A DNA stretch of 16,473 bases from Deltaproteobacteria bacterium. Its GTDB lineage: Bacteria > Desulfobacterota > Binatia > Binatales > Binataceae. Numbering within the stretch: position 1 is the stretch's first letter; each line of letters begins with the position of its first letter. Below are positions 1-7,747 of this stretch, in pieces. The position numbers and the translations under genes are program-made. The stretch is taken from NCBI GenBank assembly GCA_021780585.1, contig JAJXYM010000054.1, forward strand, positions 1 through 16,473, written 5' to 3'. The notes under the pieces were generated by a model that ran no database searches, was not told where the DNA came from, and saw only the letters and a list, made by a program, of their open reading frames with translations.

Positions 1-163
1 GGCGCGGCGCGGCCGCGCGTTCGGCGGCAGGCGCGACGGCGCGACGCGGCCGACGCTTACGCGCGCTGAATTCGCTCAGGAAGGCGAGCGCCAGCAGCGG
101 CAATTGTGCGGCGGCGGCGATCGCGATCGCCAGTTGCAACGGATTCAGATGGATCGTCGGCAC
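1..163 (-). CDS. N-terminal fragment of a membrane-anchored protein, probably FtsY (SRP receptor)
   Basis: The frame stays open from a GTG at 163 to the window edge, giving 54 residues that begin VPTIHLNPLQ. A hydrophobic segment (about residues 9-30, rich in Ala, Leu and Ile) is followed by a basic stretch (ARKRRPRR) and then an Ala/Pro-rich tail. This is the layout of the membrane-targeting N-terminus of many FtsY proteins. GAGG lies about 9 bases upstream of the GTG and supports this start; no in-frame ATG was found nearby. It lies 213 bp downstream of smc on the same strand, and smc followed by ftsY is a common bacterial order. The GTPase domain that would prove identity is outside the window, so the function is inferred from context. 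Any other small membrane-anchored protein with an Ala/Pro-rich linker would also fit. Confidence 0.45.
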   Translation of the reverse strand, partial: MPTIHLNPLQLAIAIAAAAQLPLLALAFLSEFSARKRRPRRAVAPAAERAAAPR

Positions 164-376
164 GGCGTTTGGCCTCGATTCATGGATGCCCGCGCCGCCA
201 TCCGCCGGTCGCCGCTCGCCGTTTCGCGCTGAATCGGAGCGGCGGCCGCCGCCCGGCGTCCGCGATTCGCTTCAGAATAACAGCGCCGGCAAAAATCTTA
301 AACGCCGGCTCGCCGCGCCCCTCCGGGCCGGCCCATCGCGCGCTCGCGCGCGCGCCGCCGCCGGGCGCGTCCCGGC
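164..376. other. Intergenic region between smc and the ftsY-like gene
   Basis: No coding region is convincing in these 213 bases. A 6-bp inverted repeat (GCCGGC at 285-290 and at 304-309) encloses a 13-base AT-rich loop about 70 bases past the smc stop. It is not followed by a T-tract, so it is at most a weak terminator. The GTG start and GAGG site of the downstream gene lie at the low-coordinate edge. Confidence 0.4.
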
Positions 377-3300
377 TTACGCCGCGTTGGGAATCGTCAG
401 TGAGATAATCCGCGATACGCCCGGCCGGTCCATCGTTACGCCATGAATATGGTCGGCGCTCTGCATGGTGCGCTGGTTATGCGTAATCACGATAAATTGC
501 GAGCGCAGCTTGAGTTCGCGCACCAGTCCGGTGAAGGCGGCCAGGCTGAATTCGTCGAGCGGCGCGTCAACCTCATCCATCACGCAGAACGGACTCGGAT
601 TGAGCAGAAATAGCGAAAAGATCAGCGCCATCGCGGACAACGCCTTTTCGCCGCCCGAGAGCAAGCCGATCTCCTTGACCTTTTTGCCGGCCGGCTGCAC
701 GAGGATATTGACGCCCGATTCGAGCACGTCGTTGGGATCGGTCAATTCGAGCCGGCCCTTGCCGCCGCGCAACAATTTCGGGAACAGCTCCTCGAAATTT
801 TTCGCCGCGCCCGCGAAGGTTTCGGCAAATCGTTTGCGCGCCTCGCGATTCAGCTTCTGAATCGTATGAGTGAGGTCGTTGACCGCCGCTTCCAGATCGG
901 CGCGCTCGGCGGCAAGCGCGGTCGCGCGTTGCTCCAGTTCGGACACCTCGCTCTCGGCCGCGAGGTTGACCTCGCCGATTTTTTCCGCGCGCGCGCGCAG
1001 TTCGCCGAGCCGCGTTTCGTCGGCGGCGGGATCGCGCCCGGCCAGCGCGGTTTCGATTTCGCCGGCGGCGGCGTCGAAGGCGGAGCCGAACTTCTCGGCG
1101 AAACCGCGTTCGAGCTCCTCGGTCAGCGTGCGTGCGCGTTCGCGCCTGAGACCGCATTCAACGGTCTCGGCCTCGAGCCGCTCGAGCTGGGCGCGGGCGG
1201 CGTTCAGCGCCACGCGAGCCGAATCAAGTTCGGCTTCGCGCGCGGCGGCCTGATCGGCGAGCGCGGCGACCGCCGTCTCCAGCTCGTCGCGGCGGATCGC
1301 CGCGTCGGCGTCCTGGGCGGCGAGCTTTTCGATTTCACTCTGGAATTCGACGCGCTCGGCGCGGGCGCGTTCGCGCGCCCCGAGGTTCTGCGCGATCTGC
1401 GCGTCGAGCTCGTCGGCGATTCGCCGCTGATGGCGCAGCTCCTGCTCGAGCCTGCCGATCGCGGCCTTGCGCGCTTCGATCTTCGCGCCCGCCGCAAGCA
1501 TCGCTTCGGCCATCCGCTCCGCCGCGGACTTGCGTTCGGCCAATTCCGCCGCCGCCGCGGCAAGGCGGGCGCGCGCCGCCTGTTCGAGCAGCGCCAATTC
1601 CTCCATCCGGGCATTTGACCCGGCCGCCGTCGCGGCGATTTCCGCGACCCGGCGTTCGGCGGCGGCGTGGCCGGCCTCGGCCAGCGCGATCCGTTGTTCG
1701 GCGCGCGCGATCGCGGCGCGGGCCTCGCCCGCCGCGCGTTCGGCCGCCTGAATTTGCGCGCGCGTCGCCTCCAGTGCGGCGCGGGCCGCGCGATTCACCG
1801 CGCGGGCGGCATCAAGCCGCTCCGCCAACGCCTGATGCTCGGCGCGGGCCGCTTCGGCGGCATTACGCGCGGCTTCGACCGAGCGCGCCCCGCTATGCCA
1901 ATCCAGAAAGCCGTCGGCCGCGCTCGCGCCGCTACCGCCCGCGATCATCCGCTCGGGCCACAGCAGGTCGCCCTCGCGCGTGACGAACATCGCGCCGGCG
2001 CCGTTCAGATGCGACGCCGCCAGCGCCGCGGCGAGATCCTCCGCGACCATCACATGGCCCATCAGCGCCTCGGCCAGCCCCTGATATTGCGGTTCGACCT
2101 CGACCAAATCGATCAGGCGGCCGGTGATGCCGGGGGCGTCGATCGCCGGATGGACCGCGCCGGGCGCGACCGCGGCCGGAATGAAGCTCAGCCGCCCGCC
2201 CTGACGCTGTTTGAGGATTTCGATCGCGCGCAGCGCGAAGCCCGGCGATTCGACGATCACCGCGTCGATCTGTTCGCCCAGCACGGCGCGCAGCGCCGGT
2301 TCGAGCGCCGGCGGCGCCTTGACCACCTCAAGCAGCATCGCCGGGTCGGCGGCCGGACGATCGCCGTTGAGCGATTCGAGCACGCCGCGCAGCCGTTCGC
2401 CGGCGCCGTTGGGCATAATACGCTGGGCGCGGGCGGTCGCGGCGGTCAACTCCTCAGCGGCGGCGGCGAGTCGGCCCGCCTGATGGTCGAGTGCGGCGCG
2501 CGCCGCGACCTCCGCTTCAGCGGCGGCGCGACCGACCTCTTCCCGCCGCGTCGCCTCGTCGCGCGCGGCCTGAAGCGCCATTTCCGTCTGCGCCAGGTCG
2601 GCCCGGGCCGCGGCGAGCGCGGCGCGCAGCGCCGGCAATTCGGCGGCGGCCAAAGCCAGTTTACGTTCGAGCTCGGCGCGTTCACCGGACAGATCACCGA
2701 GCCGGCCGCGAGTCACGGCGGCCTCGCGCACGACCTCGCTAAGCTCGTCCTTGCATTCCTCAATTTGGCGTTCGCTCTCGCGACGCAAGCGCTCCGCCCC
2801 CTGATGCTCCGTGCGCATCGCGGCCAGGGCGGATTCGCCCAGATCGTCGTCGCGGCCGTTTAACTCGCGGGCCAGCCGGGCGCCAGCCTCGGCGCGGGCC
2901 GCGCGCGCCTGGGTCGCGCGAAGGTCAAGTTCGGCGAGGCGACGCTCAAGGTCGGGTTCGAGCAGGGCGATCGCCTCGAGCCGGCGGGCGAGAAACTCGC
3001 GCGTGCGGGCGCGTTCATTGAACGCGGCGCGCAGATTTTCGCGTTCGCGACGGCTGGCGGCCAGCTCGTCGCGCGCGGCGGCGAGGGCCGCGCCGGCCTG
3101 TTCGGCGACCGCTTCGGTTTCGCCGATCGCGCCGCGGGCCGAGGCGGCGGCTTCGCGCAGTTCGAGTTCGCGCGCCGCGGCGGCGGCCAGCTCGACGCGC
3201 AATTCGAGCAGGCGCCGGCCCGCGCCGAGCCGTTCGAGCGCGCCTAATTCGGCGCGAATCGCCTTGTAGGCCTCGGCCTTTTTCGCCTGGCGGCGGGCGA

Positions 3301-3922
3301 AATTAAGCTGCCGATCGATCTCCTTGAGCACGTCATCGACGCGGGCCAGATTCTCGCGCACCCGTTCGAGCTTGCGCTCGCTGATTTCGCGCCGCCCCTT
3401 GAACAGCGACAGGCCGGCCGCCTCCTCGACCATCGTGCGCAATTCCATCGGCTTGGCCTGGATAATCTCCTCAATCCGGCCCTGCTCGATCAACGCGTAG
3501 CCGCGGCTGTGGATTTGCGCGGCCATGAAAAACTCGGTGATGTCCTTGAGCCGGCAGGGAATCCGGTTGAGCAGATATTCGGAATCGCCCGAGCGATAGA
3601 CCCGGCGGGTGACGGCGACTTCGCTCAGCGCGGCGTACGGTTCCGGCAGCGCGGATTCCTCCTCGGCCTCGAGCAGCAGCGTAACCTCGGCCATCCCGGC
3701 GGCGGGATTGGAGTCGTTGCCGGCGTAAATCAGGTCTTCGGCGCTTTTACCGCGCAGGCGCGACGGAGCCTGTTCGCCCAGCACCCAGCGGATCGCGTCG
3801 ACCACGTTCGACTTGCCGCATCCGTTGGGCCCGACCACGGCGGTCACGCCGGGGCTGAAACTGATCACGGTCGGATCGAGAAAGGATTTAAAGCCGATTA
3901 CATCAAGGCTTTTGAGCCGCAT
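377..3922 (-). CDS. smc: Chromosome segregation ATPase Smc (condensin)
   Basis: This is a 1181-residue SMC protein of the full length normal for bacterial Smc, which organises and segregates the chromosome together with ScpA and ScpB. The N-terminal head starts MRLKSLDVIGFKSF and has the Walker A motif GPNGCGKS at residues 31-38. Two very long Ala/Glu/Arg-rich coiled coils flank a hinge at about residues 500-660. The C-terminal head has the ABC signature LLSGGEK at about 1087-1093, and Walker B plus D-loop (CVMDEVDAPLD) at about 1113-1123. The ATG at 3922 is preceded by GGAGG four bases upstream. scpA and scpB are not in the window. The partial ftsY-like gene follows on the same strand. The many antisense frames over this gene are by-products of its GC-rich codons. 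Confidence 0.98.
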   Translation of the reverse strand: MRLKSLDVIGFKSFLDPTVISFSPGVTAVVGPNGCGKSNVVDAIRWVLGEQAPSRLRGKSAEDLIYAGNDSNPAAGMAEVTLLLEAEEESALPEPYAALSEVAVTRRVYRSGDSEYLLNRIPCRLKDITEFFMAAQIHSRGYALIEQGRIEEIIQAKPMELRTMVEEAAGLSLFKGRREISERKLERVRENLARVDDVLKEIDRQLNFARRQAKKAEAYKAIRAELGALERLGAGRRLLELRVELAAAAARELELREAAASARGAIGETEAVAEQAGAALAAARDELAASRRERENLRAAFNERARTREFLARRLEAIALLEPDLERRLAELDLRATQARAARAEAGARLARELNGRDDDLGESALAAMRTEHQGAERLRRESERQIEECKDELSEVVREAAVTRGRLGDLSGERAELERKLALAAAELPALRAALAAARADLAQTEMALQAARDEATRREEVGRAAAEAEVAARAALDHQAGRLAAAAEELTAATARAQRIMPNGAGERLRGVLESLNGDRPAADPAMLLEVVKAPPALEPALRAVLGEQIDAVIVESPGFALRAIEILKQRQGGRLSFIPAAVAPGAVHPAIDAPGITGRLIDLVEVEPQYQGLAEALMGHVMVAEDLAAALAASHLNGAGAMFVTREGDLLWPERMIAGGSGASAADGFLDWHSGARSVEAARNAAEAARAEHQALAERLDAARAVNRAARAALEATRAQIQAAERAAGEARAAIARAEQRIALAEAGHAAAERRVAEIAATAAGSNARMEELALLEQAARARLAAAAAELAERKSAAERMAEAMLAAGAKIEARKAAIGRLEQELRHQRRIADELDAQIAQNLGARERARAERVEFQSEIEKLAAQDADAAIRRDELETAVAALADQAAAREAELDSARVALNAARAQLERLEAETVECGLRRERARTLTEELERGFAEKFGSAFDAAAGEIETALAGRDPAADETRLGELRARAEKIGEVNLAAESEVSELEQRATALAAERADLEAAVNDLTHTIQKLNREARKRFAETFAGAAKNFEELFPKLLRGGKGRLELTDPNDVLESGVNILVQPAGKKVKEIGLLSGGEKALSAMALIFSLFLLNPSPFCVMDEVDAPLDEFSLAAFTGLVRELKLRSQFIVITHNQRTMQSADHIHGVTMDRPGVSRIISLTIPNAA

Positions 3923-3951
3923 ACCGCCTCCGCCGCCGCAACCCCTTCGAG

Positions 3952-3980
3952 GATATCCTACCGCGATGTGCGCGGGTCAA
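3952..3980 (-). promoter_or_regulatory. Possible sigma-70 promoter for smc
   Basis: Reading the minus strand, a TTGACC -35 box (3975-3980) precedes two imperfect -10 candidates: GATATC at 3952-3957 (17-base spacer) or TAGGAT at 3955-3960 (14-base spacer). A short inverted repeat CCGCG-N5-CGCGG (3961-3975) lies between the boxes and could be an operator. In DNA this GC-rich it may equally be chance. The 5' leader before the smc ATG would be about 25-30 bases. Confidence 0.25.
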
Positions 3981-4128
3981 TAGACGCCCAACCGGTCGCC
4001 CCGATACGCTTCCACAGGCCCATCATGATGTGGCATCGGAGCCTGTTGATTCATTTTCGTCAAATTTACGCCATAGGGGTGGCAAAGCCAACCGGATAGC
4101 CGGCGCGACGGCGCAAGGCCTGCGGACT

Positions 4129-4165
4129 CCGCCGGGCGCGGCCGCGTCCCGGACGGATCCGGCGG
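4129..4165 (-). terminator. Stem-loop just past the HNH gene, weak terminator candidate
   Basis: A 7-bp perfect inverted repeat (CCGCCGG at 4129-4135 paired with CCGGCGG at 4159-4165) encloses a GC-rich loop that can itself fold. It starts three bases after the HNH stop codon. No T-tract follows, so intrinsic termination is doubtful; it may only protect the mRNA end. Confidence 0.25.
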
Positions 4166-4168
4166 GGT

Positions 4169-4768
4169 TCAGTCCTTGAGGAGTTCGGCGTTCCAGTATG
4201 CCGCGTCGACCGTGGTCAGGAACGGCATCCACTCACGGTAGCGCTTGAGGCTAAACATCTCGGTGCTGAAGGGGGTCCATTGCGGCCGCACGGGCTTGCG
4301 CACCAGCGGCATCGCGGCCTCCTCCGGCGTGCGCCCGCCCTTGCGCCGGTTGCAATGATGGCACGAGCAAACGACGTTCTCCCAGGTCGACATGCCGCCG
4401 CGCGAGCGCGGAATCACGTGATCGAGATTGAGGTCGGTGCGGGGCAGGCGGCGGTCGCAGTATTGGCAGGTGTTGTTGTCGCGCGCGTAGATATTGAAGC
4501 GCGAGAAACGCACGTGACGCTTGGGCACGCGTTCGTAGGCGGTCAGCAGGAGTACGCGCGGCACGCGGATAAAGCCGCCGATTACGCCAACGCGCTCATG
4601 ATGGGTTTCGATCGCAAGCGCGCGCCAGGTGTCGAAATCGAAGATGCGATATTGTTCGTCAACCGCCCGCGCGACCCCCTGATAGAGCAGCGCGAAGGCG
4701 CGTTTGACCGAGGTGACATGTACCGGCAGATAGGAGCGATTCAGCACCAGCACCTTGGTGTTGAGCAT
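4169..4768 (-). CDS. HNH endonuclease with CxxC-CxxC zinc ribbon
   Basis: This 199-residue protein belongs to the widespread HNH family that starts with a VLNRSY...VHVTSVKRA block. The role of that family is not well established; a DNA-cleaving or repair function is usually assumed. A first zinc pair CQYC is at residues 101-104, the catalytic stretch LNLDHVIPRSRGG puts the HNH histidine at 117, Asn131 follows, and the second pair CHHC is at 136-139 before NRRKGG. The ATG at 4768 is chosen because GGGAG stands about 7 bases upstream and family members begin close to KVLVLNRSY. An in-frame ATG at 4816 would add 16 residues but has no ribosome binding site. It would also sit almost on the transcription start of the promoter proposed at 4825-4853. 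The gene appears to be a single-gene unit between smc and tRNA-fMet. Confidence 0.92.
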   Translation of the reverse strand: MLNTKVLVLNRSYLPVHVTSVKRAFALLYQGVARAVDEQYRIFDFDTWRALAIETHHERVGVIGGFIRVPRVLLLTAYERVPKRHVRFSRFNIYARDNNTCQYCDRRLPRTDLNLDHVIPRSRGGMSTWENVVCSCHHCNRRKGGRTPEEAAMPLVRKPVRPQWTPFSTEMFSLKRYREWMPFLTTVDAAYWNAELLKD

Positions 4769-4824
4769 GGCCGCTCCCAACGGATGGCCAATCAGCGCAT
4801 TCTCTGATGGCGCCATGCCAATTC

Positions 4825-4853
4825 ACGTAATTTGAGCGCAGCGCCCAAGTCAA
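4825..4853 (-). promoter_or_regulatory. Possible sigma-70 promoter for the HNH gene
   Basis: On the minus strand TTGACT (4848-4853) is followed after 17 bases by TTACGT (4825-4830). The -35 box is strong and the -10 box is poor. The predicted transcript would start near 4818, which favours translation from the ATG at 4768 rather than 4816. Confidence 0.35.
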
Positions 4854-4983
4854 GCGGATCGCTAAAAATTCACCATGCCGCAGATCCGCGAATCAACGTC
4901 ATTATCGCGGTCGCGCGGACGTTTTATGGGGAATTGCGGGTCGTCCGGGCGGGCGCGGCGGCGGCGAATCTCGGGGAGCCGTA

Positions 4984-5013
4984 TTGACCTGGCGTTTGGG
5001 GGGCCGCTAGTAT
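4984..5013 (+). promoter_or_regulatory. Sigma-70 promoter of tRNA-fMet
   Basis: TTGACC (4984-4989) and TAGTAT (5008-5013) are separated by 18 bases. The predicted start site, about seven bases past the -10 box, falls at the tRNA 5' end near 5020. Placement directly in front of a stable RNA gene supports the call. Confidence 0.7.
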
Positions 5014-5019
5014 GCGCCG

Positions 5020-5096
5020 CGCGGGGTGGAGCAGTCTGGTAGCTCGCCGGGCTCATAACCCGGAGGTCAGAGGTTCAAATCCTCTCCCCGCAACCA
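5020..5096 (+). tRNA. Initiator tRNA-fMet (anticodon CAT)
   Basis: The 77-base cloverleaf has acceptor CGCGGGG/CCCCGCA, D arm GAGC/GCTC, anticodon stem CCGGG/CCCGG with loop CTCATAA (CAT at 5054-5056), T arm AGAGG-TTCAAAT-CCTCT, and an encoded ACCA end. Two initiator hallmarks are visible: the unpaired C1 and A72 at the end of the acceptor stem, and three consecutive G:C pairs in the anticodon stem. It therefore delivers formyl-Met to the ribosomal P site for initiation and is not an elongator Met tRNA. It closely resembles the E. coli initiator tRNA as I recall it. Confidence 0.98.
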
Positions 5097-5192
5097 CAGA
5101 ATCTCCAATCTTCCTCGACACTTGAACAGCGCGCCAACCCGCGGCTGGCGCGATCCCATGCCCTTGGGAAGCTCTGCGTGAGACTCGCCCTG

Positions 5193-5256
5193 CCGTTCTG
5201 AGCGCGGCAAAGAATTCCAGGATTCTTCGCTGCGCGGACTCCGTTCAGAATGACGG
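5193..5256. repeat. Imperfect palindromic hairpin element between converging genes
   Basis: The two halves fold back on each other. The left arm runs TTCTGA-GCGCGGCAAAGAATTCC and the right arm is its near reverse complement, with G:T wobbles plus 2-base and 9-base bulges. Together they make a hairpin of roughly 24-26 pairs with a short loop near 5219. The core words TTCTGA and GCGAAGAATCC resemble dispersed intergenic hairpins I recall from several GC-rich bacterial phyla; this is memory, not a search. It lies between tRNA-fMet (plus) and the end of hypE (minus). It could act as a bidirectional terminator or mRNA-end stabiliser, although neither side has a clear T-tract. Confidence 0.65.
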
Positions 5257-5325
5257 CCTGACCTGTGCGAAGGTTCTCCAGGCGCACGCGAAGCGGATAT
5301 CGGGGGCGACGACGTGGCGGCGGCG

Positions 5326-6393
5326 TCAGCAGATGCGCGGGAGTTGGGCGCCGGCGAGCAAATCGAGCGCGCGGATAGCGCCGAACGCGGTGCGCAGCAA
5401 GACGCGCGGATTACCGATTTCGGCGACAGCGCCGATCCGGCAGGCGCCCTCGCCCAGCGGATGACGCCGCATCGCGGCCAGCACCCGGTCCGCGTCCGCC
5501 CCGGCGACGATCGCGACCAACCGGCCCTCGCAGGCGACGTAAAGCGGATCGAGGCCGAGGATTTCACACGCCGCGCGGACGCCGTCGCGCACGGGGACCG
5601 AGGTTTCCTCGATCACAATCTCCGCGCCGGCGCTTTTCGCCAGTTCGTTGACTACGGTGGCGACGCCGCCGCGGGTCGGATCGCGCATGCAGCGGATGGC
5701 GCCGCCGCCCCGCAGCATCGATGACACGAGGCCATGCAGGGGCGCGCTGTCGCTGACCACGGTGGTTTCGAACTCGAGGCCCTCGCGCGCCGCCATCACG
5801 GCGACGCCATGGTCGCCGACGGGACCGCTGACCAACACCGCGTCGCCGGCGCGAACCCGATCAAACCCAAGTCCCAACCCGGCGGGCGCCAGGCCAATAC
5901 CGCTGGTCGTGATAAAAAGGCCGTCCGCCTTGCCATGCTCGACGACCTTCGTATCGGCCGCAATCACGCTGACGGCGGCTTGATCCGCCGCGGCGCGCAT
6001 CGATTGGACGATGGAGCGAAGTTCCGCGATGGGAAATCCCTCCTCCAGGATGAATGCCGCCGAGATTCCGAGCGGCTGGCCGCCCGCCACGGCCAAGTCG
6101 TTGATCGTGCCGTGGACCGCAAGCGATCCGATATCGCCGCCGGGGAAGCGCAGCGGACTCACGACAAAGGCGTCGGTGGTGAAGAGGATCTGGCGCGAGC
6201 CGAGCTTCAGCTCCGCGCTGTCGTTGAGCCGGTCGAGAACCGGATTCGAAAGCGCGGGCAGGAAGACCTGGCTCACGAGATCGGCGGTCAGCCGGCCGCC
6301 GCCGCCGTGCCCGAGTACGATAACTTCGCGTTTGGGCGACGGCGCCGGACAATTGAGCGACGGCGGAAAGGAATTGCGGTTGGAGCCGCTCAT
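5326..6393 (-). CDS. hypE: HypE, carbamoyl dehydratase of hydrogenase maturation
   Basis: HypE (355 residues) accepts a carbamoyl group from HypF on its C-terminal cysteine. It then dehydrates that group with ATP to a thiocyanate, the source of the cyanide ligands of the NiFe site. The PurM-like fold is shown by the glycine loop LGHGGGG (residues 27-33), FTTDAFVV (71-78) and CMRDPTRGGVATVVNE. The chain ends in PRIC, so the essential terminal Cys355 is present. The ATG at 6393 overlaps the hypD stop as ATGA, giving translational coupling. The first 20 or so residues before KREVIVLGHG are not conserved in the family as I know it. hypE is the last gene of the operon and faces the tRNA across the palindromic element. 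Confidence 0.97.
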   Translation of the reverse strand: MSGSNRNSFPPSLNCPAPSPKREVIVLGHGGGGRLTADLVSQVFLPALSNPVLDRLNDSAELKLGSRQILFTTDAFVVSPLRFPGGDIGSLAVHGTINDLAVAGGQPLGISAAFILEEGFPIAELRSIVQSMRAAADQAAVSVIAADTKVVEHGKADGLFITTSGIGLAPAGLGLGFDRVRAGDAVLVSGPVGDHGVAVMAAREGLEFETTVVSDSAPLHGLVSSMLRGGGAIRCMRDPTRGGVATVVNELAKSAGAEIVIEETSVPVRDGVRAACEILGLDPLYVACEGRLVAIVAGADADRVLAAMRRHPLGEGACRIGAVAEIGNPRVLLRTAFGAIRALDLLAGAQLPRIC

Positions 6394-7499
6394 TTCGCCT
6401 CCGCCGATCCGATCGCGAGCCTTCCGGCGTGGAAATATGCCGCGCAGGCGCCTTCCGCGGAAACCATCGGCGCGCCCAGCGGCCGATCCGGCGTGCATGA
6501 CTTGCCGAAGGATGGGCATACGGGAGGTTTGAGCAGACCGCGCAGCACGTCGCCGGCGCGACATTCGGGCGGTTCGCTCGCGATCGGGCGGGTCAGGCCG
6601 AAGCGGCGGATCGCGTCGTACGCCGCGTAGCGATCGTTCAAGGCGAGCGCGCTGTTCGGCAATGTAGCGAGTCCGCGCCAGCGCCGATCGACCACGGTGA
6701 AAACCTGCTCGAGGAGTCGTCGGGCCGCGAGGTTGCCGTCCTTGCGGACCGATCGGGCATATTGATTTTCGACTTCGGCGCGACCTTGTTCGAGTTGCGC
6801 CACGCACATCGCGACGCCCTGCAGCAGATCGACGGGTTCGAAGCCGGTCACGACTATCGGCACGCGGAATCTTTCGACCAGCGGCCGGTATTCGTCGATT
6901 CCCATGATCGTGCATACGTGGCCCGCCGCGAGAAAGCCCTGAACGCGATTATCGGGCGAGGAGAGAATCGCTTCGATCGCGGGCGGAACGCGAACGTGCG
7001 CCGAAATCACGGAGAAGTTCGGAACCTTGAGCCGCATCGCCTGATACGCCGCCATCGCGGTGGTTGGCGCGGTGGTTTCGAAACCAACCGCGAAGAAAAC
7101 GACTTCACGCGACGGTTCGCGGCACGCCAGCGCGAGCGCGTCGAGCGGCGAATAGACAATGCGCACGTCGGCTCCCGCCGCGCGCGCGTCGAACAGATCG
7201 GCCGCGGAGCCGGGCACGCGGAGCATGTCGCCAAACGAACAAAGTATAATGCCGGGCCGCCGCGCCAACTCGATCGCGAGATCGATCATCTCGATCGGCG
7301 TGACGCACACCGGGCATCCGGGACCATGCACGAGAGCGACTTCGCGCGGCAGCAACTCATCGAGTCCGTAGCGAACGATGGTATGCGTCTGCCCGCCGCA
7401 TACCTCCATGATCGTCCATGGCCGGGTGATCGCGGTGCGAATTCTGTCGAGCAACGCGCGTACCGCGGCGGCGTCGCGAAATTCGTCGATGAACTTCAC
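6390..7499 (-). CDS. hypD: HypD, Fe(CN)2CO assembly scaffold protein
   Basis: HypD (369 residues) is the iron-sulfur scaffold that, with HypC, builds the Fe(CN)2CO unit before transfer to the hydrogenase large subunit. The expected motifs are all visible: MEVCGGQTH with Cys34, GPGCPVC with Cys62 and Cys65, FFAVGFETTAPT (135-146), and the C-terminal cluster block with Cys313, Cys328, Cys335 and Cys352 around CPSFGKSCTPDRPLGAP. Length is normal for the family. The start is a GTG at 7499 that overlaps the hypC stop as GTGA, with a GGAGGAGG stretch shortly upstream. It also overlaps hypE by four bases. Confidence 0.97.
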   Translation of the reverse strand: MKFIDEFRDAAAVRALLDRIRTAITRPWTIMEVCGGQTHTIVRYGLDELLPREVALVHGPGCPVCVTPIEMIDLAIELARRPGIILCSFGDMLRVPGSAADLFDARAAGADVRIVYSPLDALALACREPSREVVFFAVGFETTAPTTAMAAYQAMRLKVPNFSVISAHVRVPPAIEAILSSPDNRVQGFLAAGHVCTIMGIDEYRPLVERFRVPIVVTGFEPVDLLQGVAMCVAQLEQGRAEVENQYARSVRKDGNLAARRLLEQVFTVVDRRWRGLATLPNSALALNDRYAAYDAIRRFGLTRPIASEPPECRAGDVLRGLLKPPVCPSFGKSCTPDRPLGAPMVSAEGACAAYFHAGRLAIGSAEAK

Positions 7500-7747
7500 G
7501 GCTCTTCCTCCTCCCGGGCGAGCCGCGTTTCGATTTCCTCGACCAATTCAAGGGTGCGTGCGGCTTCGTCGGCGTCCACGACGCTGATCGCGAAGCCCGC
7601 GTGCACGATCACATAGTCGTCAACGCCCGCGTCGGGAACATAGGCGAGGCAGGTCTTGCGGGTGACGCCGCCAAAATCGACGGCGCCCATGCGCAGGCCC
7701 TGATCGTCGACGATTGCGACTATACGTCCCGGAATTCCGAGGCACAT
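7496..7747 (-). CDS. hypC: HypC/HupF-family hydrogenase maturation chaperone
   Basis: This 83-residue protein starts MCLGIPGRIV. The invariant Cys2, exposed after Met removal, coordinates the iron that HypC carries with HypD and hands to the large-subunit precursor. The middle (VDFGGVTRKTCLAYVPDAGVDDYVIVHAGFAI) matches the OB-fold core of the family, followed by a Glu-rich tail. The start is fixed by the MCLG motif, so the gene must overlap the 3' end of the protease-HypF gene by 28 bases. Its stop overlaps the hypD GTG. Confidence 0.96.
   Translation of the reverse strand: MCLGIPGRIVAIVDDQGLRMGAVDFGGVTRKTCLAYVPDAGVDDYVIVHAGFAISVVDADEAARTLELVEEIETRLAREEEEP

Noticed and set aside
1667..2863. 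A 398-residue open frame on the plus strand
   Set aside because: It is antisense to the coiled-coil part of smc, has no family motif, and is explained by the strong third-position GC bias of smc.
4862..5056. Short minus-strand frame between the HNH gene and the tRNA
   Set aside because: It overlaps the tRNA and its promoter, has no ribosome binding site, and its composition is not protein-like.
5067..5567. Minus-strand frame overlapping the tRNA 3' half, the hairpin element and the end of hypE
   Set aside because: It is Ser/Arg-rich, spans a tRNA and a palindrome, and conflicts with the well supported hypE frame.
6394..6915. N-terminal extension of hypE up to base 6915
   Set aside because: The extra 174 residues lie inside hypD in another frame and are Arg-rich without HypE features; the ATGA overlap start at 6393 fits the family.
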